Part shown: in pieces, positions 35,932 through 45,844 of the stretch | Numbering within the stretch: position 1 is the stretch's first letter | How the letters are laid out: each line of letters starts with the position of its first letter | The notes under the pieces: generated by a model | What the model was told of the DNA's origin: nothing | Seen by the model: only the letters and a program-made list of their open reading frames with translations | The model's database searches: none | Program-made: the position numbers and the translations under genes | Source: Falsiroseomonas stagni DSM 19981 | GTDB lineage: Bacteria; Pseudomonadota; Alphaproteobacteria; Acetobacterales; Acetobacteraceae | DNA: 64,000 nt | Assembly: GCF_900114315.1 (NCBI RefSeq) | Contig: NZ_FOSQ01000013.1 | Location: 1 to 64,000, forward strand | Reading direction: 5' to 3'

Positions 35932-36714
35932 CTGTCGCACCAGACGCAGCGCGACGAACCACAGCCCGAGCGTGGTGGCCGCCAGCGCGAGCAGGCCGAG
36001 CGCGGTATTGCCTTCCGCATGGCCCGCGATGCCGGCGCGGAAGCCATCGATCATCCAGAACAGCGGGTCCGCATGCGCCACCATCCGCACGCCCTCCGGC
36101 AGGCGCTCCACCGAGTAGAAGGTACCGGACAGGAAGGCGAGCGGCGTGATCACGAAATTGGTGATGGTCGCCATCTGGTCGAATTTCTGCGCCCAGAGCC
36201 CCGCCAGCACGCCGAGGATCGCCATCAGCGTCGATCCCAGCACGGCGAAGGCCAGCGCGGTGAACGGCGCGGGGATGGAGAAGCCGACGATGGGCCACAT
36301 CGTCGCCACCACCACGGCCGCCACCGCCAGCCCGCGCAGCGCCGCCCCCGCCACAAGCCCGCCCAGCAGCGCCGCCGGCGGCAGCGGCGCCATCAGCAGG
36401 TCCACGATGTTGCCCTGCACCTTCATGATGATCAGCGACGACGCCGAATTGGAGAAGGCGTTCTGCGCCAGCGCCATGACCACCAGCCCCGCGCCCAGGA
36501 ACTCCAGATAGGGGATGCCACCGACCTCCTTCTTCGTCTCGCCCAGCGCGAGCACGAAGACGGCGAGAAAGAGCAGCGTGGTGACGACGGGCGCGCCGAG
36601 CGTCTGCGCCCAGACTTTCAGGAAGCGCTTCGTCTCCCGCGATGTCAGCGCGACGAAGCCGCGCCAGGCGGGGTGCGTAGCATCAATGGGGGAGTCGGGG
36701 GTGAGGGTCGCCAT
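35911..36714 (-). CDS. ABC-2 type transporter permease
   Basis: A 267-residue membrane protein with six predicted segments. An N-terminal amphipathic region (RGFVALTSRETKRFLKVWAQTLGAPVVTTLLFLAVF) leads into TM1, and GAGLVVMALAQNAFSNSASSLI and FVITPLAFLSGTFYSVERLPE are ABC-2 hallmarks (the LSGTFYSVERLP loop is typical of YadH/NodJ-like exporters). The partner ATPase is not visible on either side, so it must be encoded elsewhere. ATG 36714 is used; ATG 36729 in frame adds five residues. It is divergent from recX. Confidence 0.9.
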   Translation of the reverse strand: MATLTPDSPIDATHPAWRGFVALTSRETKRFLKVWAQTLGAPVVTTLLFLAVFVLALGETKKEVGGIPYLEFLGAGLVVMALAQNAFSNSASSLIIMKVQGNIVDLLMAPLPPAALLGGLVAGAALRGLAVAAVVVATMWPIVGFSIPAPFTALAFAVLGSTLMAILGVLAGLWAQKFDQMATITNFVITPLAFLSGTFYSVERLPEGVRMVAHADPLFWMIDGFRAGIAGHAEGNTALGLLALAATTLGLWFVALRLVRQGWRLRA

Positions 36715-36743
36715 GAGGGGGCGGACCATGGCAGAATAAGCCC

Positions 36744-37367
36744 ATGGCACAAGAGCGGCGCCGCAACCCCCGCGCCGGGCACTCCCCCTCCGAACCGCGT
36801 CCGCCTGGACCGCCGCCCGGCGCCGCGCGGCTGCAGGAAGCGGCGGTGGCGCACCTCGCGCGGTTTGCCGCGACCGAGGTCGGGCTGCGACGCGTGCTGA
36901 TGCGGCGCGTGGATCGCTGGAAGCGCGCGGCGGAAGCATTCGGGATGACGGATACCGAGGCCGCGGTCGCCGCGGGCCGGCAGGCGGCGGCGGAGGTGGC
37001 GAAGAAGATGGTGGCAACAGGCAGCGTGGATGACGCGGCCTTCGCGGAAAGCCGGGCGCGGCGCCTGCTGCGCGGCGGCAAGTCCCGCCGCGCGGCGCTG
37101 GCCCACCTGGCGGCGAAGGGCGTGGATGCCGAAACCGCCGCTGCCGCGCTGCCGGAGGAGGAAGGGGCGGAGTTGGATGCGGCGCTGGCCTTCTGCCGGC
37201 GGCGGCGGATCGGGCCGTTCGGACCGGCGGAAACGCCGATCGAGGAACGACGGAAGGCGATGGCGGCGCTGGCGCGGGGTGGCTTCGGGCGGGATGTGGC
37301 GGGGCGGGCGCTGGGGATGGACCCCGGCGAGGCGGAGGATCGGCTGCTGGCGGCAAGACAGGGGTGA
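36744..37367 (+). CDS. recX: Regulatory protein RecX
   Basis: A 207-residue protein of the RecX family, which limits RecA filament growth. The helical RecX repeats are visible: VAHLARFAATEVGLRRVLMRRV, then SVDDAAFAESRARRLLRGGKSRRAALAHLAAKGVD, and a final PIEERRKAMAALARGGFGRDVAGRAL. A Pro-rich 30-residue N-terminal extension is less conserved. recA is not in the window. The stop is followed by a strong GC hairpin. Confidence 0.9.
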   Translation: MAQERRRNPRAGHSPSEPRPPGPPPGAARLQEAAVAHLARFAATEVGLRRVLMRRVDRWKRAAEAFGMTDTEAAVAAGRQAAAEVAKKMVATGSVDDAAFAESRARRLLRGGKSRRAALAHLAAKGVDAETAAAALPEEEGAELDAALAFCRRRRIGPFGPAETPIEERRKAMAALARGGFGRDVAGRALGMDPGEAEDRLLAARQG

Positions 37368-37383
37368 CGGTGCGTCTTGGCCC

Positions 37384-37404
37384 GGGGGGAAGGCCGTTCC
37401 CCCC
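37384..37404 (+). terminator. Hairpin after recX
   Basis: GGGGGGAA, 5-nt loop GGCCG, TTCCCCCC, 16 nt downstream of the recX stop. A very strong stem without a T tract. Confidence 0.6.
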
Positions 37405-37489
37405 GATACCCCCCATGCCAAGTGCCAGCGCGCCCTTGAAACCCAGGACATGGATGATGGTCCAGGAGTCTCTGCCTCCTGACGGATGG

Positions 37490-37518
37490 GGTCCGGGGAA
37501 GGCAGCGCCTTCCCCGCC
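37490..37518. repeat. REP-like palindrome before azlC
   Basis: GGTCCGGGGAAGGC pairs with GCCTTCCCC. It is the same type as at 20708-20735 (shared GGTCCGGG..GGCAGCGCC..CCCG core). It ends a few bases before the azlC start, where it could mask the ribosome site. Confidence 0.65.
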
Positions 37519-37524
37519 TGCGCC

Positions 37525-38268
37525 ATGACCATCCGCGGCCCCGTCACCTTCACGCGAAACGGCGTTCGCCGCGGTGCCGTGACCTCCGTGCCCCTGCTGA
37601 TCGGCATGGTGCCCTTCGGACTCGTCATTGGCGTGCTCTCCGCCGCCAAGGGGCTGAGCTTCGCGGAGACGGTGCTGATGAGCAGCTTCGTCTTCGCCGG
37701 CGCGGCGCAGCTGGTGGTGCTGGAACTCTGGACCGATCCGGCGCCGATCCTGGCGGCGACCATCGCGGCGGCGGTGGTGAACATCCGCATGGCGCCGATG
37801 GGGGCGGCGCTGGCGCCGTGGCTCGACAAGCTGCGGGGCTGGAAGCTGTGGGGCACTTTGTCCACGCTGGTGGACCATTCCTTCGCCCTCGGCGTCGCGG
37901 AACAGCGGGCGGGCGGGCGGGATGCGGGGTTCCTGCTGGGGGTCGGCCTCTGCATCTGGGTCGGCTGGGTGGGCACCGTGGCGGCAGGGCATCTGGGCGG
38001 CGGCCTGGTGCGGGTGCCGCCGGGGCATCCGCTGTTCTTCGCCTCCATCGCGGCCTTCCTGTCCATCCTGGTGCCGCTGTGGCGCGGGCCGCGGCTCGAC
38101 CTGCTGCCCTGGGGCGTCGCGGCCATCGTCGCCATCGCGGCGCATCGCGCGGCGCTGCCCGTGCCGCTGCCGCTGCTGCTGGGCAGTTTTGCCGGTGCGG
38201 GGCTGGGCGCCTGGATGGAGCTGCGCGGCCGGGGGATGCCACCGCGGGAGGATGCGCGCCGTGGCTGA
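37525..38268 (+). CDS. azlC: AzlC-family branched-chain amino acid exporter subunit
   Basis: A 247-residue inner-membrane protein of the AzlC family. Signatures are GVRRGAVTSVPLLIGMVPFGLVIGVLS, the FVFAGAAQLVVLELW motif, and NIRMAPMGAALAPWLDK. About seven membrane segments. With AzlD it forms a LIV-E exporter pair. ATG at 37525 begins right at the conserved N-terminus and follows a REP-like palindrome. Overlaps azlD. Confidence 0.93.
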   Translation: MTIRGPVTFTRNGVRRGAVTSVPLLIGMVPFGLVIGVLSAAKGLSFAETVLMSSFVFAGAAQLVVLELWTDPAPILAATIAAAVVNIRMAPMGAALAPWLDKLRGWKLWGTLSTLVDHSFALGVAEQRAGGRDAGFLLGVGLCIWVGWVGTVAAGHLGGGLVRVPPGHPLFFASIAAFLSILVPLWRGPRLDLLPWGVAAIVAIAAHRAALPVPLPLLLGSFAGAGLGAWMELRGRGMPPREDARRG

Positions 38269-38578
38269 GATGTGGATGGTGCGCTGGGACGTGCTGGCGG
38301 CCATCACCGGCATGGCCTTGGTGACCTATGCCTGCCGGGCGGGGGGCTATGCGGTGCTGCGCGCGGTGCGCCCGCCGCCCTGGGTGGAGATGGTGCTGCG
38401 ACACCTGCCGGGGTGCCTGTTCGCCGCCTATGTCGCGCCGCCGCTGCTGGCACTGGGATGGCCGGGCTGGATGGGCGCCGCGGTGGTGGTGGGCGTGCAG
38501 GTGGCGACGCGGAACATGGGCGCGGCAATCATCGCGGGGATCGCCGCGACCTGGGGGCTGCGGGTACTGGCGGGGTAG
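38261..38578 (+). CDS. azlD: AzlD-family branched-chain amino acid exporter subunit
   Basis: A protein of about 105 residues with four membrane segments. MALVTYACRAGGYAVLRA, VEMVLRHLPGCLFAAYVAPPLLA and VATRNMGAAIIAGIAATWGLR are AzlD hallmarks. GGGAGG at 38246-38251 best fits the GTG at 38261, which overlaps azlC; ATG 38252 and ATG 38270 are alternatives. Small partner of AzlC. Confidence 0.9.
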   Translation: MAEMWMVRWDVLAAITGMALVTYACRAGGYAVLRAVRPPPWVEMVLRHLPGCLFAAYVAPPLLALGWPGWMGAAVVVGVQVATRNMGAAIIAGIAATWGLRVLAG

Positions 38579-38605
38579 GCGGCTGCCTCCCTCGCCAGCT
38601 TGGCG

Positions 38606-39571
38606 CTACTGCCGTTCGAGGCGCGCGCGGTCGATCACCTGGTTCCAGCGAGCGACCTCCCCGGCCACGAAGCCCCGCATCTGGTCAGGTGAATTGGGGG
38701 CGACGCGGGTGCCGAGTGCCTCCAGCCTTTCGCGCACGGCGGGGATCGCGACGGCGCGGCGGAGTTCGGCGTTGAGGCGTTCGACGATGGGCGTCGGCGT
38801 GCGGGCGGGGGCGGCCAGGCCGACCCAGGAGACCACCTCGAACCCCGGCGCGGCGCTGGCGACGGTCGGCACCTCCGGCAGGCTGGGCCAGGCGGTGGCG
38901 CTGGTGACGCCGAGCGCGCGGACGGTGCCGGCGGCGATGCCCGCGCCCGTCACGGTCACGCTGTCCACCATCATGTCGATGCGGCCGGAGAGCAGGTCCG
39001 TCAGCGGCTGCGTGCCGCCGCGATAGGGCACGTGGGTCAGCGAGACGCCGAGCGTCTGCGCCAGCAATTCACCCGTGAGGTGCTGCGTCGAGCCGACGCC
39101 GACGGAGCTGAAGGTGAGGCCGCCGGGATCGCGCCGCGCGCGCGCCGCCATGTCCGCCAGTGACGTGATGGGGCCATCGGCGCGCGTGGCGACGACGAAG
39201 GGGAAGACGGAGACGGTGGAGATGAAGCTGAAATCCTCGATCGGGTCGAAGCGCAGCGTGCGGAACAGCGCCGCGGAGACGGCGTGGCCGCCGGTCAGCA
39301 GGATCAGCGTGTGGCCATCGGGCCGGGCGCGGGCGGCGGCTTCGCTGGCGATGTTGCCGCCCGCGCCGGTGCGGGCTTCGACGACGACGGGCTTGCCCAG
39401 CGCCTCGGCGAGCGGGGCGGCGATGACGCGGGCGATGACATCGGCGTTGCCGCCCGCGCCGAAGCCGTGCAGCAGCGTGATGGGCCGGTCGGGCCAGGTC
39501 TGCGCGAGGCTGGGTGTGGCAAGCGCCGCGAGTGGGGCCGCGAGCGCCGCACGCCTGCTGATGATGGTCAT
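38606..39571 (-). CDS. TctC/Bug-type solute-binding protein in the homogentisate operon
   Basis: A 321-residue periplasmic receptor with signal MTIISRRAALAAPLAALATPSLA and AGGAGG 10 nt before the ATG. The Bug motif WPDRPITLLHGFGAGGNADVIAR is followed by KPVVVEARTGAGGNIASEAAA. It lies 87 bp downstream of the GntR gene on the same strand, behind an intergenic hairpin, so it is probably the last gene of SDR-hmgA-GntR-TctC. It may capture an aromatic acid or related carboxylate; no TctAB partner is present. Confidence 0.9.
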   Translation of the reverse strand: MTIISRRAALAAPLAALATPSLAQTWPDRPITLLHGFGAGGNADVIARVIAAPLAEALGKPVVVEARTGAGGNIASEAAARARPDGHTLILLTGGHAVSAALFRTLRFDPIEDFSFISTVSVFPFVVATRADGPITSLADMAARARRDPGGLTFSSVGVGSTQHLTGELLAQTLGVSLTHVPYRGGTQPLTDLLSGRIDMMVDSVTVTGAGIAAGTVRALGVTSATAWPSLPEVPTVASAAPGFEVVSWVGLAAPARTPTPIVERLNAELRRAVAIPAVRERLEALGTRVAPNSPDQMRGFVAGEVARWNQVIDRARLERQ

Positions 39572-39607
39572 TTCCTGTCGTTCCTCCTGATTGTTTCTTG
39601 ACGGCGG

Positions 39608-39633
39608 GGTCCGGGGGGCGCCACGCCCCCCGG
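39608..39633. repeat. REP-like palindrome between GntR and TctC genes
   Basis: GGTCCGGGGGGCG pairs with CGCCCCCCGG; a second small stem (TGAGGCGGAGCCTCA) follows at about 39641-39655. Confidence 0.6.
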
Positions 39634-39658
39634 CGGAGTGTGAGGCGGAGCCTCACCC

Positions 39659-40429
39659 TTATTCGTTCTGCGCCACGTCGAAGCTCACCCCGAAGCGGAA
39701 CCGGTCCGCGCGGTAGTCGATCTCCACCAGGTCCAGCACGCGGCGTTGCGCGTCCTGGCTGATGCCCGTGAAGAACAGGATGGGGCTGAGCGGCGGCACG
39801 CCGAGCAGGCGCGTCACTTCTGGGCTGCCGGCGCGGGCTTCGATGCTGTTCTCGATGCGGGAGACGGGCAGGTTCAGCGCATCGCGCAGCACGCGCGTCA
39901 TCGGCCATTTCGCGAGGACGTCGAGCGGCACGCGGCGCCCGTGTTCGACGGGAAGCCAGTTGACGGCGTGGCTGACGACCTCGCCCGCGTTGCGGCGCAG
40001 GCGTCGGAACATGGACAGCGCCGCGGCGCCGGGAAACTGCGCGGCCAGGCGCGGCGGCACGGGCAGTTCCGCCTGTTCCAGCAGTTCGAATTCCTCCGCG
40101 CTGTGCTGCGCGAAGTGGGAATCGAGCGAGCCGCGGAGTTCGAGGGGCGGCGCGGTCGGTGCATCGGCGGCGACGAAGGTGCCGCGGCGGCGGTGGCGGG
40201 TGATGACGCCTTCCGCCTCCAGCGGTTTCAGTGCCTCCCGTACCGTCACGACACCGACGCCGTAGTGGCGGGCGAGCTCGGCTTCGGTCGGCAGGCGCAT
40301 CGCCTGCGCCTGGCGTGGCCGCGCGCGGATCGCCGCCAGCAGATGCTGGTGGACCTGGTAGCGCAGCGGCAGGTCGCGGCCGAAGGAGGCGGGCGCGGGC
40401 CAGAGCGTGCCCGCCTCGTCACCGCTCAT
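39659..40429 (-). CDS. GntR/HutC-family transcriptional regulator
   Basis: A 256-residue regulator. The winged HTH (residues of about 22-85) includes [41 protein letters not shown], and the C-terminal UTRA-like ligand domain spans about 100-250. The start at 40429 overlaps the hmgA stop (ATGA), tying its synthesis to homogentisate dioxygenase. It likely senses an aromatic intermediate and controls the operon, including itself. Confidence 0.92.
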   Translation of the reverse strand: MSGDEAGTLWPAPASFGRDLPLRYQVHQHLLAAIRARPRQAQAMRLPTEAELARHYGVGVVTVREALKPLEAEGVITRHRRRGTFVAADAPTAPPLELRGSLDSHFAQHSAEEFELLEQAELPVPPRLAAQFPGAAALSMFRRLRRNAGEVVSHAVNWLPVEHGRRVPLDVLAKWPMTRVLRDALNLPVSRIENSIEARAGSPEVTRLLGVPPLSPILFFTGISQDAQRRVLDLVEIDYRADRFRFGVSFDVAQNE

Positions 40430-41775
40430 CGCGGCCGGAAGTCGCGCGTCAGGCCGTCCCAGCAATCGGGGTAGCCGGTATCCATGAGTTCGAGCGAGGA
40501 GGCGTAGCCCGTGGGGGACATCGGGTAACGGGTCTCGAACATGAAGGCCATGGTGCCGGACAGGCGTTCTGGCTTCAGTTCGCGGGTGGACGCCTTCTCG
40601 AAAGCCTCGGTATCCGGGCCATGGGCGATCAGGGCGTTGTGCAGGCTCATGCCGCCCGGCTTGAAGCCTTCGGGCTTGGCGTCGTACTGGCCGTAGATCA
40701 GGCCCATGAACTCGCTCATGACGTTCATGTGGTACCAGGGCGGCCGGAAGCTGTCCTCCATCACCACCCAGCGCTCCGGGAAGATGACGAAGTCGACGTT
40801 CGCGGTCCCGGGCGTTTCGGACGGTGCTGTCAGCACCGTGTAGATCGAGGGATCGGGGTGGTCGAACAGCACCGATCCCACCGGGGAGAAGCGGCGAAGG
40901 TCATACTTGCAGGGCGCGAAATTGCCGTGCCAGGCGACGACATCGAGCGGCGATTGCGCGAGCTGCGTGGTGTAGAGCTTGCCCTGCGACTTCACGAGAA
41001 GCTCGCAGGGTTCCTCCCGGTCCTCATAGGCCGCGACGGGCGTCAGGAAGTCGCGCGGATTGGCCAGGCAGTTGGCGCCGATCGGGCCGCGTTCCGGCAG
41101 GGTGAAGTAGGCGCCATAGTTTTCGCAGACATAGCCGCGTGCGGGACCATCCGGCAGGTCCACCTTGAACTTCATGCCCTTGGGGATGAGGACGATCTCG
41201 CCGGGCGTGGCGTGCAGCCGGCCGCATTCGGTGAAGACCTCGATGGCGCCGATCTGCGGCACCAGCAGCATCTCCCCATCCGCGTTGTAGAAGTAGCGGT
41301 TATCCATCGATCGGTTGGCGAGGTAGACATGGCTCGCCATGCCCGCCTGCATCTGCGCGTCGCCGCAGGTCGTGATGGTGCGGAGCCCCTGGATGAAATC
41401 CGTGGGTTCCTCCGGCATCGCGATGGGGTGCCAGCGCAGCTGCCCGATGCCGAGGTCGCTTTCATCGCGGCAGGGCGCGGTGCGGATCAGCCCGGCATCG
41501 ATGCGGCGGAAGCCGTTGCCGTGCCGGACGCTCGGGCGGATGCGGTAGAACCAGGTGCGCTTGTTGGCGTGGCGCGGCGCGGTGAATGCGGTGCCGCTGA
41601 GCTGTTCGGCATAGAGGCCGCGGGGCGCCTTCTGCGGCGAATTGCGGCCGACCGGCAGCGCGCCGGGCACGGCCTCCGTCGCGAAGGAATTGGCGAAGCC
41701 GGTCATGTAGGCCAGCGTGCCGTCGGACGGCGAGAGCACCGCCTCGCTCGGCGGCATCAGCACGGTGTCGGGCAT
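40426..41775 (-). CDS. hmgA: Homogentisate 1,2-dioxygenase
   Basis: A 449-residue Fe(II) ring-cleavage enzyme of tyrosine and phenylalanine breakdown, giving maleylacetoacetate. Family signatures are [61 protein letters not shown] (His and Glu iron ligands) and [15 protein letters not shown] (last His). AAGGGA lies 8 nt before ATG 41775. Maleylacetoacetate isomerase and fumarylacetoacetase genes are not in the window. It is coupled to the GntR regulator downstream and follows an SDR gene. Confidence 0.97.
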   Translation of the reverse strand: MPDTVLMPPSEAVLSPSDGTLAYMTGFANSFATEAVPGALPVGRNSPQKAPRGLYAEQLSGTAFTAPRHANKRTWFYRIRPSVRHGNGFRRIDAGLIRTAPCRDESDLGIGQLRWHPIAMPEEPTDFIQGLRTITTCGDAQMQAGMASHVYLANRSMDNRYFYNADGEMLLVPQIGAIEVFTECGRLHATPGEIVLIPKGMKFKVDLPDGPARGYVCENYGAYFTLPERGPIGANCLANPRDFLTPVAAYEDREEPCELLVKSQGKLYTTQLAQSPLDVVAWHGNFAPCKYDLRRFSPVGSVLFDHPDPSIYTVLTAPSETPGTANVDFVIFPERWVVMEDSFRPPWYHMNVMSEFMGLIYGQYDAKPEGFKPGGMSLHNALIAHGPDTEAFEKASTRELKPERLSGTMAFMFETRYPMSPTGYASSLELMDTGYPDCWDGLTRDFRPR

Positions 41776-41792
41776 CGGAACATCCCTTCTCA

Positions 41793-42572
41793 TTACAGGT
41801 GACGCCCGCCATCGACGAGGATGGCGGTGCCGGTGGTCAGGCGCAGATGCGTGGCCGCCGCCATGATGGCGAGTGCGACGTCATCGGCTTCGGCGACGGT
41901 CTTGAGCGGCGTGGTCGCGGCCTGGCGCTCCACCCCTTCCCGCCCGCGGCCCGGCACGAAATCCGTGGCGACGGCGGCGGGGGAGACGCTGATGATCCTG
42001 ACCTCCGGCCCCAGCACGCGGGCCAGCGACATGCCCATGGTGTCGAGCGCCGCCTTCGACGCGCAATAGGCGATGGAGGAGCCGAGGCCGGTGGAGGCCG
42101 AGAGCGAGGAGACATTCACCACCACCGCATCGCCGCCCCGCTTCATGAGCGGCGCGAAGGCGCGGATGGTGGAGAAGGGGCCACGGACATTGGTGATCAG
42201 GATGCGGTCGAAGCTGGCATCGTCCAGCCCTTCGAGGTCGGCATGCGGCACCGCGCGCGTCACGCCCGCGGAATTCACCAGCACGTCGCAGCGCCCATAG
42301 GCGGCTTCGACCTTCGCCGCGGCGGCGCGGATGGCGGCGCTGTCCTCCATCGGGATGTGCAGCGCCAGGTGGCAGCCGGGGCCGGGCAGTTCCGCGACCA
42401 GCGCGGCCGCGCGGTCCGCGCCGCTGTTGTAGCCGATGACGACGGAAGCGCCGGCAGCGGCCAGGCGGCGGACGGTGGCGGCACCGATGCCGCTGCTGCC
42501 GCCGGTGACGACCGCGACGCGGCCCTCCAGCCGGTATTCGCCCTGGCCCCCCGCCCGCAATGCACCGCTCAT
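41793..42572 (-). CDS. Short-chain dehydrogenase/reductase
   Basis: A 259-residue classical SDR. Cofactor loop is [15 protein letters not shown] (about residues 22-36), [14 protein letters not shown] marks the NNAG position, and the catalytic Ser, Tyr-x-x-x-Lys is in [31 protein letters not shown] precedes the ATG. Its place directly before hmgA suggests a step feeding or clearing an aromatic-acid intermediate, but the substrate cannot be read from sequence. Confidence 0.92.
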   Translation of the reverse strand: MSGALRAGGQGEYRLEGRVAVVTGGSSGIGAATVRRLAAAGASVVIGYNSGADRAAALVAELPGPGCHLALHIPMEDSAAIRAAAAKVEAAYGRCDVLVNSAGVTRAVPHADLEGLDDASFDRILITNVRGPFSTIRAFAPLMKRGGDAVVVNVSSLSASTGLGSSIAYCASKAALDTMGMSLARVLGPEVRIISVSPAAVATDFVPGRGREGVERQAATTPLKTVAEADDVALAIMAAATHLRLTTGTAILVDGGRHL

Positions 42573-42669
42573 GCGCTTCCTCCAATCCTTCTATGGATAG
42601 GAGGAATATGCCGAAGCCTCCCCCGCGGTCAACGCAACTCTACGACCGCGCCACGCGGTCGACGCCGGA

Positions 42670-45600
42670 TCACGCCGCCGCGCGGGCCAGTGCGCTGTCC
42701 AGCGCCATGGCGAGTTCCGCCAGGCTGTAGGGCTTGGCCAGGCGAAGCGGGCCGGGGCCCTCGGGCCAGGGGCCGGCATGGCCGGTGGCCAGGATGACCG
42801 GCAGGCCCGGATGCAGCGCCGCGATGCGCCCGGCCAGCGCCGCGCCCGTCATGCCCGGCATGGCGAAATCGGTGACCACGGCGCTGAAGGGCTCGGCCGC
42901 CGCATCCAGCACGGCCAGCGCCGCCTCTCCGGAGGTGGCGGTCGCGACCTCGTAGCCCAGCTCCTCGATCAGGGCGGCGGTGCTGTCGAGGACGAGGGGT
43001 TCGTCATCCACCAGCAGCACGCGCCCGGTGCCATGCGGCGCCACCACTTCCGGCGCGGCGGCCAGCGGCAGCGCCGGGGCGCCGGAACGCGGCAGCCAGA
43101 GCGTGCAGGTGGTGCCCTGCCCCGGCGCGCTGTCGATGGTGAAGGCGCCGCCGGACTGGTGCGCCAGGCCATGCACCATGGACAGGCCGAGCCCCGTCCC
43201 CTGCCCCGGCCCCTTGGTGGAGAAGAAGGGCTCCACCGCGCGGGCGAGCGTGGTCGCATCCATGCCATGGCCGGTATCGCTGACCGCGATGCGCAGCATG
43301 GGCGCCGCCGCATGCGGCACGACGCCGGCCTGCGGGGGGGCGACGCCCTGCGGGGGCGTCGCCTCCTCCACCACCACCTCGATGCGGCCGCCATCGGGCA
43401 TGGCGTCCCGCGCATTCACGACCAGGTTGATCAGCGCCAGTTCCAGCGCATGCGGATCGACCAGCGCGGGCGGCAGGCCGGCGGGTGCCTGCACCGCCAC
43501 CGTCACGCGCGGGCCGGCGGAACGCGCGATGAGGTCGCGGAGATTGGCCAGCAGGGCAGCGAGATCGACGGCGGAGGGCCTGAGGTCCTGCCGCCGCGCG
43601 AAGGCCAGCAGCCGCTGCGTCAGCTGCGCGCCGCGCTCCGCGCCGAGCGTCGCGGCATCGAGGTGCCGGATGACGGCCGGCGGCGGTGCCTCCCCCAGGC
43701 GCTTGCGGGCCAAGGCGAGGTTGCCCAGCACCGCCATCAGCAGGTTGTTGAAGTCATGCGCCACGCCGCCGGTCAGGCGGCCCAGCGTCTCCATCTTCTG
43801 CGCTTCCAGCAGTTGCGCCTGCGTGGCCTTCAGGTCGGTGACGTCGCGCGCCTCCGGCACCAGGAGGGAGACGATCCCATCCTCCCCCCGCACCGGCTTG
43901 ATGGAGAAGTCGACCGTGATGATGCTGCCATCGGCGGCGCGCATCCGCGCTTCCCGCCGCACGAAGCCGCCTTCGGCCGCCTGGCGGATGGCAGCGCGCA
44001 CGGCCTCCACCTCCTCCTCCGGCCACCAGGGGGCTTCCCAGGATTTGCGGCCGGCGATGCTGGCGCCGCTGGTGCCGACCAGGCGCAGCAGCGCCTCATT
44101 CGTCTCCAGCACCGTGCCATCCGGCGACAGCAGGCCGATGAACTGGAAGGTGGCGTCGAAGATGCCGCGGAACCGCGCCTCCCCTTCCCGCAGCCGGGCA
44201 TTGGCATCGGCCAGGGCGCGGGTCCGTTCGGCGACGCGGCGTTCGAGGATGGCGTTGGCTTCCGTCAGCGCCTGGGCTTCCCGCCGCCGGGCGGAGACGT
44301 CGAGCGCGATGCCGAGCAGGCGCCGCGCCTCCCCGCCGATGGCGCGCCGCACTTCCGCGCGCACGCCGATCCAGCGATCGGGCTCGGCGTCCCGCATCCC
44401 GGGGCCGCGGGACGTCGAGGGTGGCGCCAGGCGGAATTCGATGTCGAGCGGCGCATCCCCGCGCACCGCGGCATCCAGCGCCGCCTGCAGCGCGGGGCGG
44501 TCCTGCGGGTGGACGGCGCGCAGCGCGGCGCGGGTGGAAACGCGCCGGCGGATTCGCAGGCCCCAGGCCAGGAAGACATCGCCGATCAGCGTCAGCCTTC
44601 CATCACGCAGGTCCCAGTCCCACAGGCCGATGCCGCCGGCCTGTTCCGCCAGGCGCAGCCGCGCCTCCCCTTCCTGGACGGAGGCCAGCAGATCCTCCCG
44701 CTCCGCCAGCGCGAAGGCCAGCGCGCTGCCGCGTTCCTCGGCGGAGGCCAGCGCCTGCCCCTCGCGCCGCGCGGCGCGCAGCGCGGCGATGGCGAGCAGC
44801 CCGGCGATGGCGATGGAGGCGCCGAACAGCAGCCCGTTGCGCAGCAGCCTGGCATGGAAGGGCGCCAGCACATGGTCGCGGGACATGGCGGCGGTCGCGA
44901 CCAGGGCGAGGCCGGGCGTGCTGGACCAGGCCACCAGGCGGCGGCTGCCATCGGCGGCCGTATCCTCCCGCCGCCCGATGGGGCCGGGCAGCGGGTCGGG
45001 CGCCGGCACCGCCAGGCCCACCGGCGGCACGGGCCATTGCATCGCCACCGTGCCATCCTCGCGGGACAGGCGCAGCATGGCGCCGGGGCCGAGTGCCAGC
45101 CCGGCCGCCACCTGGCTGATATCCGCGCTGCCGATGGCAATGACGATGGCGGCGGAGAGCGCGCCCGTCTCGTCGCGGCGGGCGCGGCTCCAGGTGAAGT
45201 ACCAGCCGCTTTCCGGGCGGCTGAACAGCATGCCGGAGATGTGGTCGCGCCCCCCCTGCAGCAGCGGCGCGAAATAGGCGCGGTTCGAGTAATCCCGCCC
45301 CAGCAGCAGCGTGCCTTCGCTGCTGCCGGCGACATGGCCCTGCCCATCCATGATCCAGAGCTTGGAGACTTCCGGCGTGCTGGCGGCAAGGGCGGCGAGC
45401 AGGGGCTGCCGGCGTTCCCCCAGTTCCTCCATGCCATGGCGGTCGAGCAGGGCTTCGACCCGTTCGGCGGTGATGGCGGCGATGCGCAGCACGCGGTCGG
45501 TGTGCTGCGCCAGCAGGGCCGCGGTGTTCTCCGCATCCGTCCAGCCCTGTTCCAGCGTCGACTGGCGATCCAGCAGCACGGTGGCGGCGAAGAGCCAGGT

Positions 45601-45729
45601 GGCGGTCAGCGCGAAGGCCGCCAGGCTCAGCGTCAGCCACCGCCCGCCCCGGGCCGCCGCGCGCCCCTGGACGGCGGGGACCTGCCCCCCCTGGCCCCGA
45701 CCCGGCTGGCCCACCGACCGTCCCGCCAT
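42670..45729 (-). CDS. Membrane hybrid sensor histidine kinase (dCache-PAS-PAS-HisKA-HATPase-REC)
   Basis: A 1019-residue protein. TM1 at about residues 31-52; a periplasmic dCache-like sensor at about 53-295 (GRDYSNRAYFAPLLQGG; GWYFTWSRARRDETGAL); TM2 at about 297-319. Two PAS domains follow (about 355-480, 512-632). The phospho-acceptor H658 is in GGVAHDFNNLLMAV (HWE/AHDFNN class). The HATPase has NARDAMPDGG, DTGHGMD and GTGLGLSMVHG. A C-terminal receiver (VLLVDDEP; VVTDFAMPGM; KPYS) spans about 900-1015. The receiver-terminated layout suggests internal phosphorelay with an outside HPt or phosphatase control. GGAAG precedes the ATG. Alone, divergent from pgi; no cognate regulator adjacent. 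Confidence 0.93.
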   Translation of the reverse strand: MAGRSVGQPGRGQGGQVPAVQGRAAARGGRWLTLSLAAFALTATWLFAATVLLDRQSTLEQGWTDAENTAALLAQHTDRVLRIAAITAERVEALLDRHGMEELGERRQPLLAALAASTPEVSKLWIMDGQGHVAGSSEGTLLLGRDYSNRAYFAPLLQGGRDHISGMLFSRPESGWYFTWSRARRDETGALSAAIVIAIGSADISQVAAGLALGPGAMLRLSREDGTVAMQWPVPPVGLAVPAPDPLPGPIGRREDTAADGSRRLVAWSSTPGLALVATAAMSRDHVLAPFHARLLRNGLLFGASIAIAGLLAIAALRAARREGQALASAEERGSALAFALAEREDLLASVQEGEARLRLAEQAGGIGLWDWDLRDGRLTLIGDVFLAWGLRIRRRVSTRAALRAVHPQDRPALQAALDAAVRGDAPLDIEFRLAPPSTSRGPGMRDAEPDRWIGVRAEVRRAIGGEARRLLGIALDVSARRREAQALTEANAILERRVAERTRALADANARLREGEARFRGIFDATFQFIGLLSPDGTVLETNEALLRLVGTSGASIAGRKSWEAPWWPEEEVEAVRAAIRQAAEGGFVRREARMRAADGSIITVDFSIKPVRGEDGIVSLLVPEARDVTDLKATQAQLLEAQKMETLGRLTGGVAHDFNNLLMAVLGNLALARKRLGEAPPPAVIRHLDAATLGAERGAQLTQRLLAFARRQDLRPSAVDLAALLANLRDLIARSAGPRVTVAVQAPAGLPPALVDPHALELALINLVVNARDAMPDGGRIEVVVEEATPPQGVAPPQAGVVPHAAAPMLRIAVSDTGHGMDATTLARAVEPFFSTKGPGQGTGLGLSMVHGLAHQSGGAFTIDSAPGQGTTCTLWLPRSGAPALPLAAAPEVVAPHGTGRVLLVDDEPLVLDSTAALIEELGYEVATATSGEAALAVLDAAAEPFSAVVTDFAMPGMTGAALAGRIAALHPGLPVILATGHAGPWPEGPGPLRLAKPYSLAELAMALDSALARAAA

Positions 45730-45844
45730 TCCGCTTCCCTTCGCAGTCCTCCGTCGGAACGGTATCTAGACCGAGAACCGGACCCGGCACACGCTCGTTA
45801 GGGCGCGGCCGGAACATTGGCCGGCGGCATAGCGGAGGGCAGCC

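Noticed and set aside
42778-45801. Open frames of about 1000 codons opposite the hybrid kinase
   Set aside because: Mirror the kinase reading frame; no start signals or recognisable domains.
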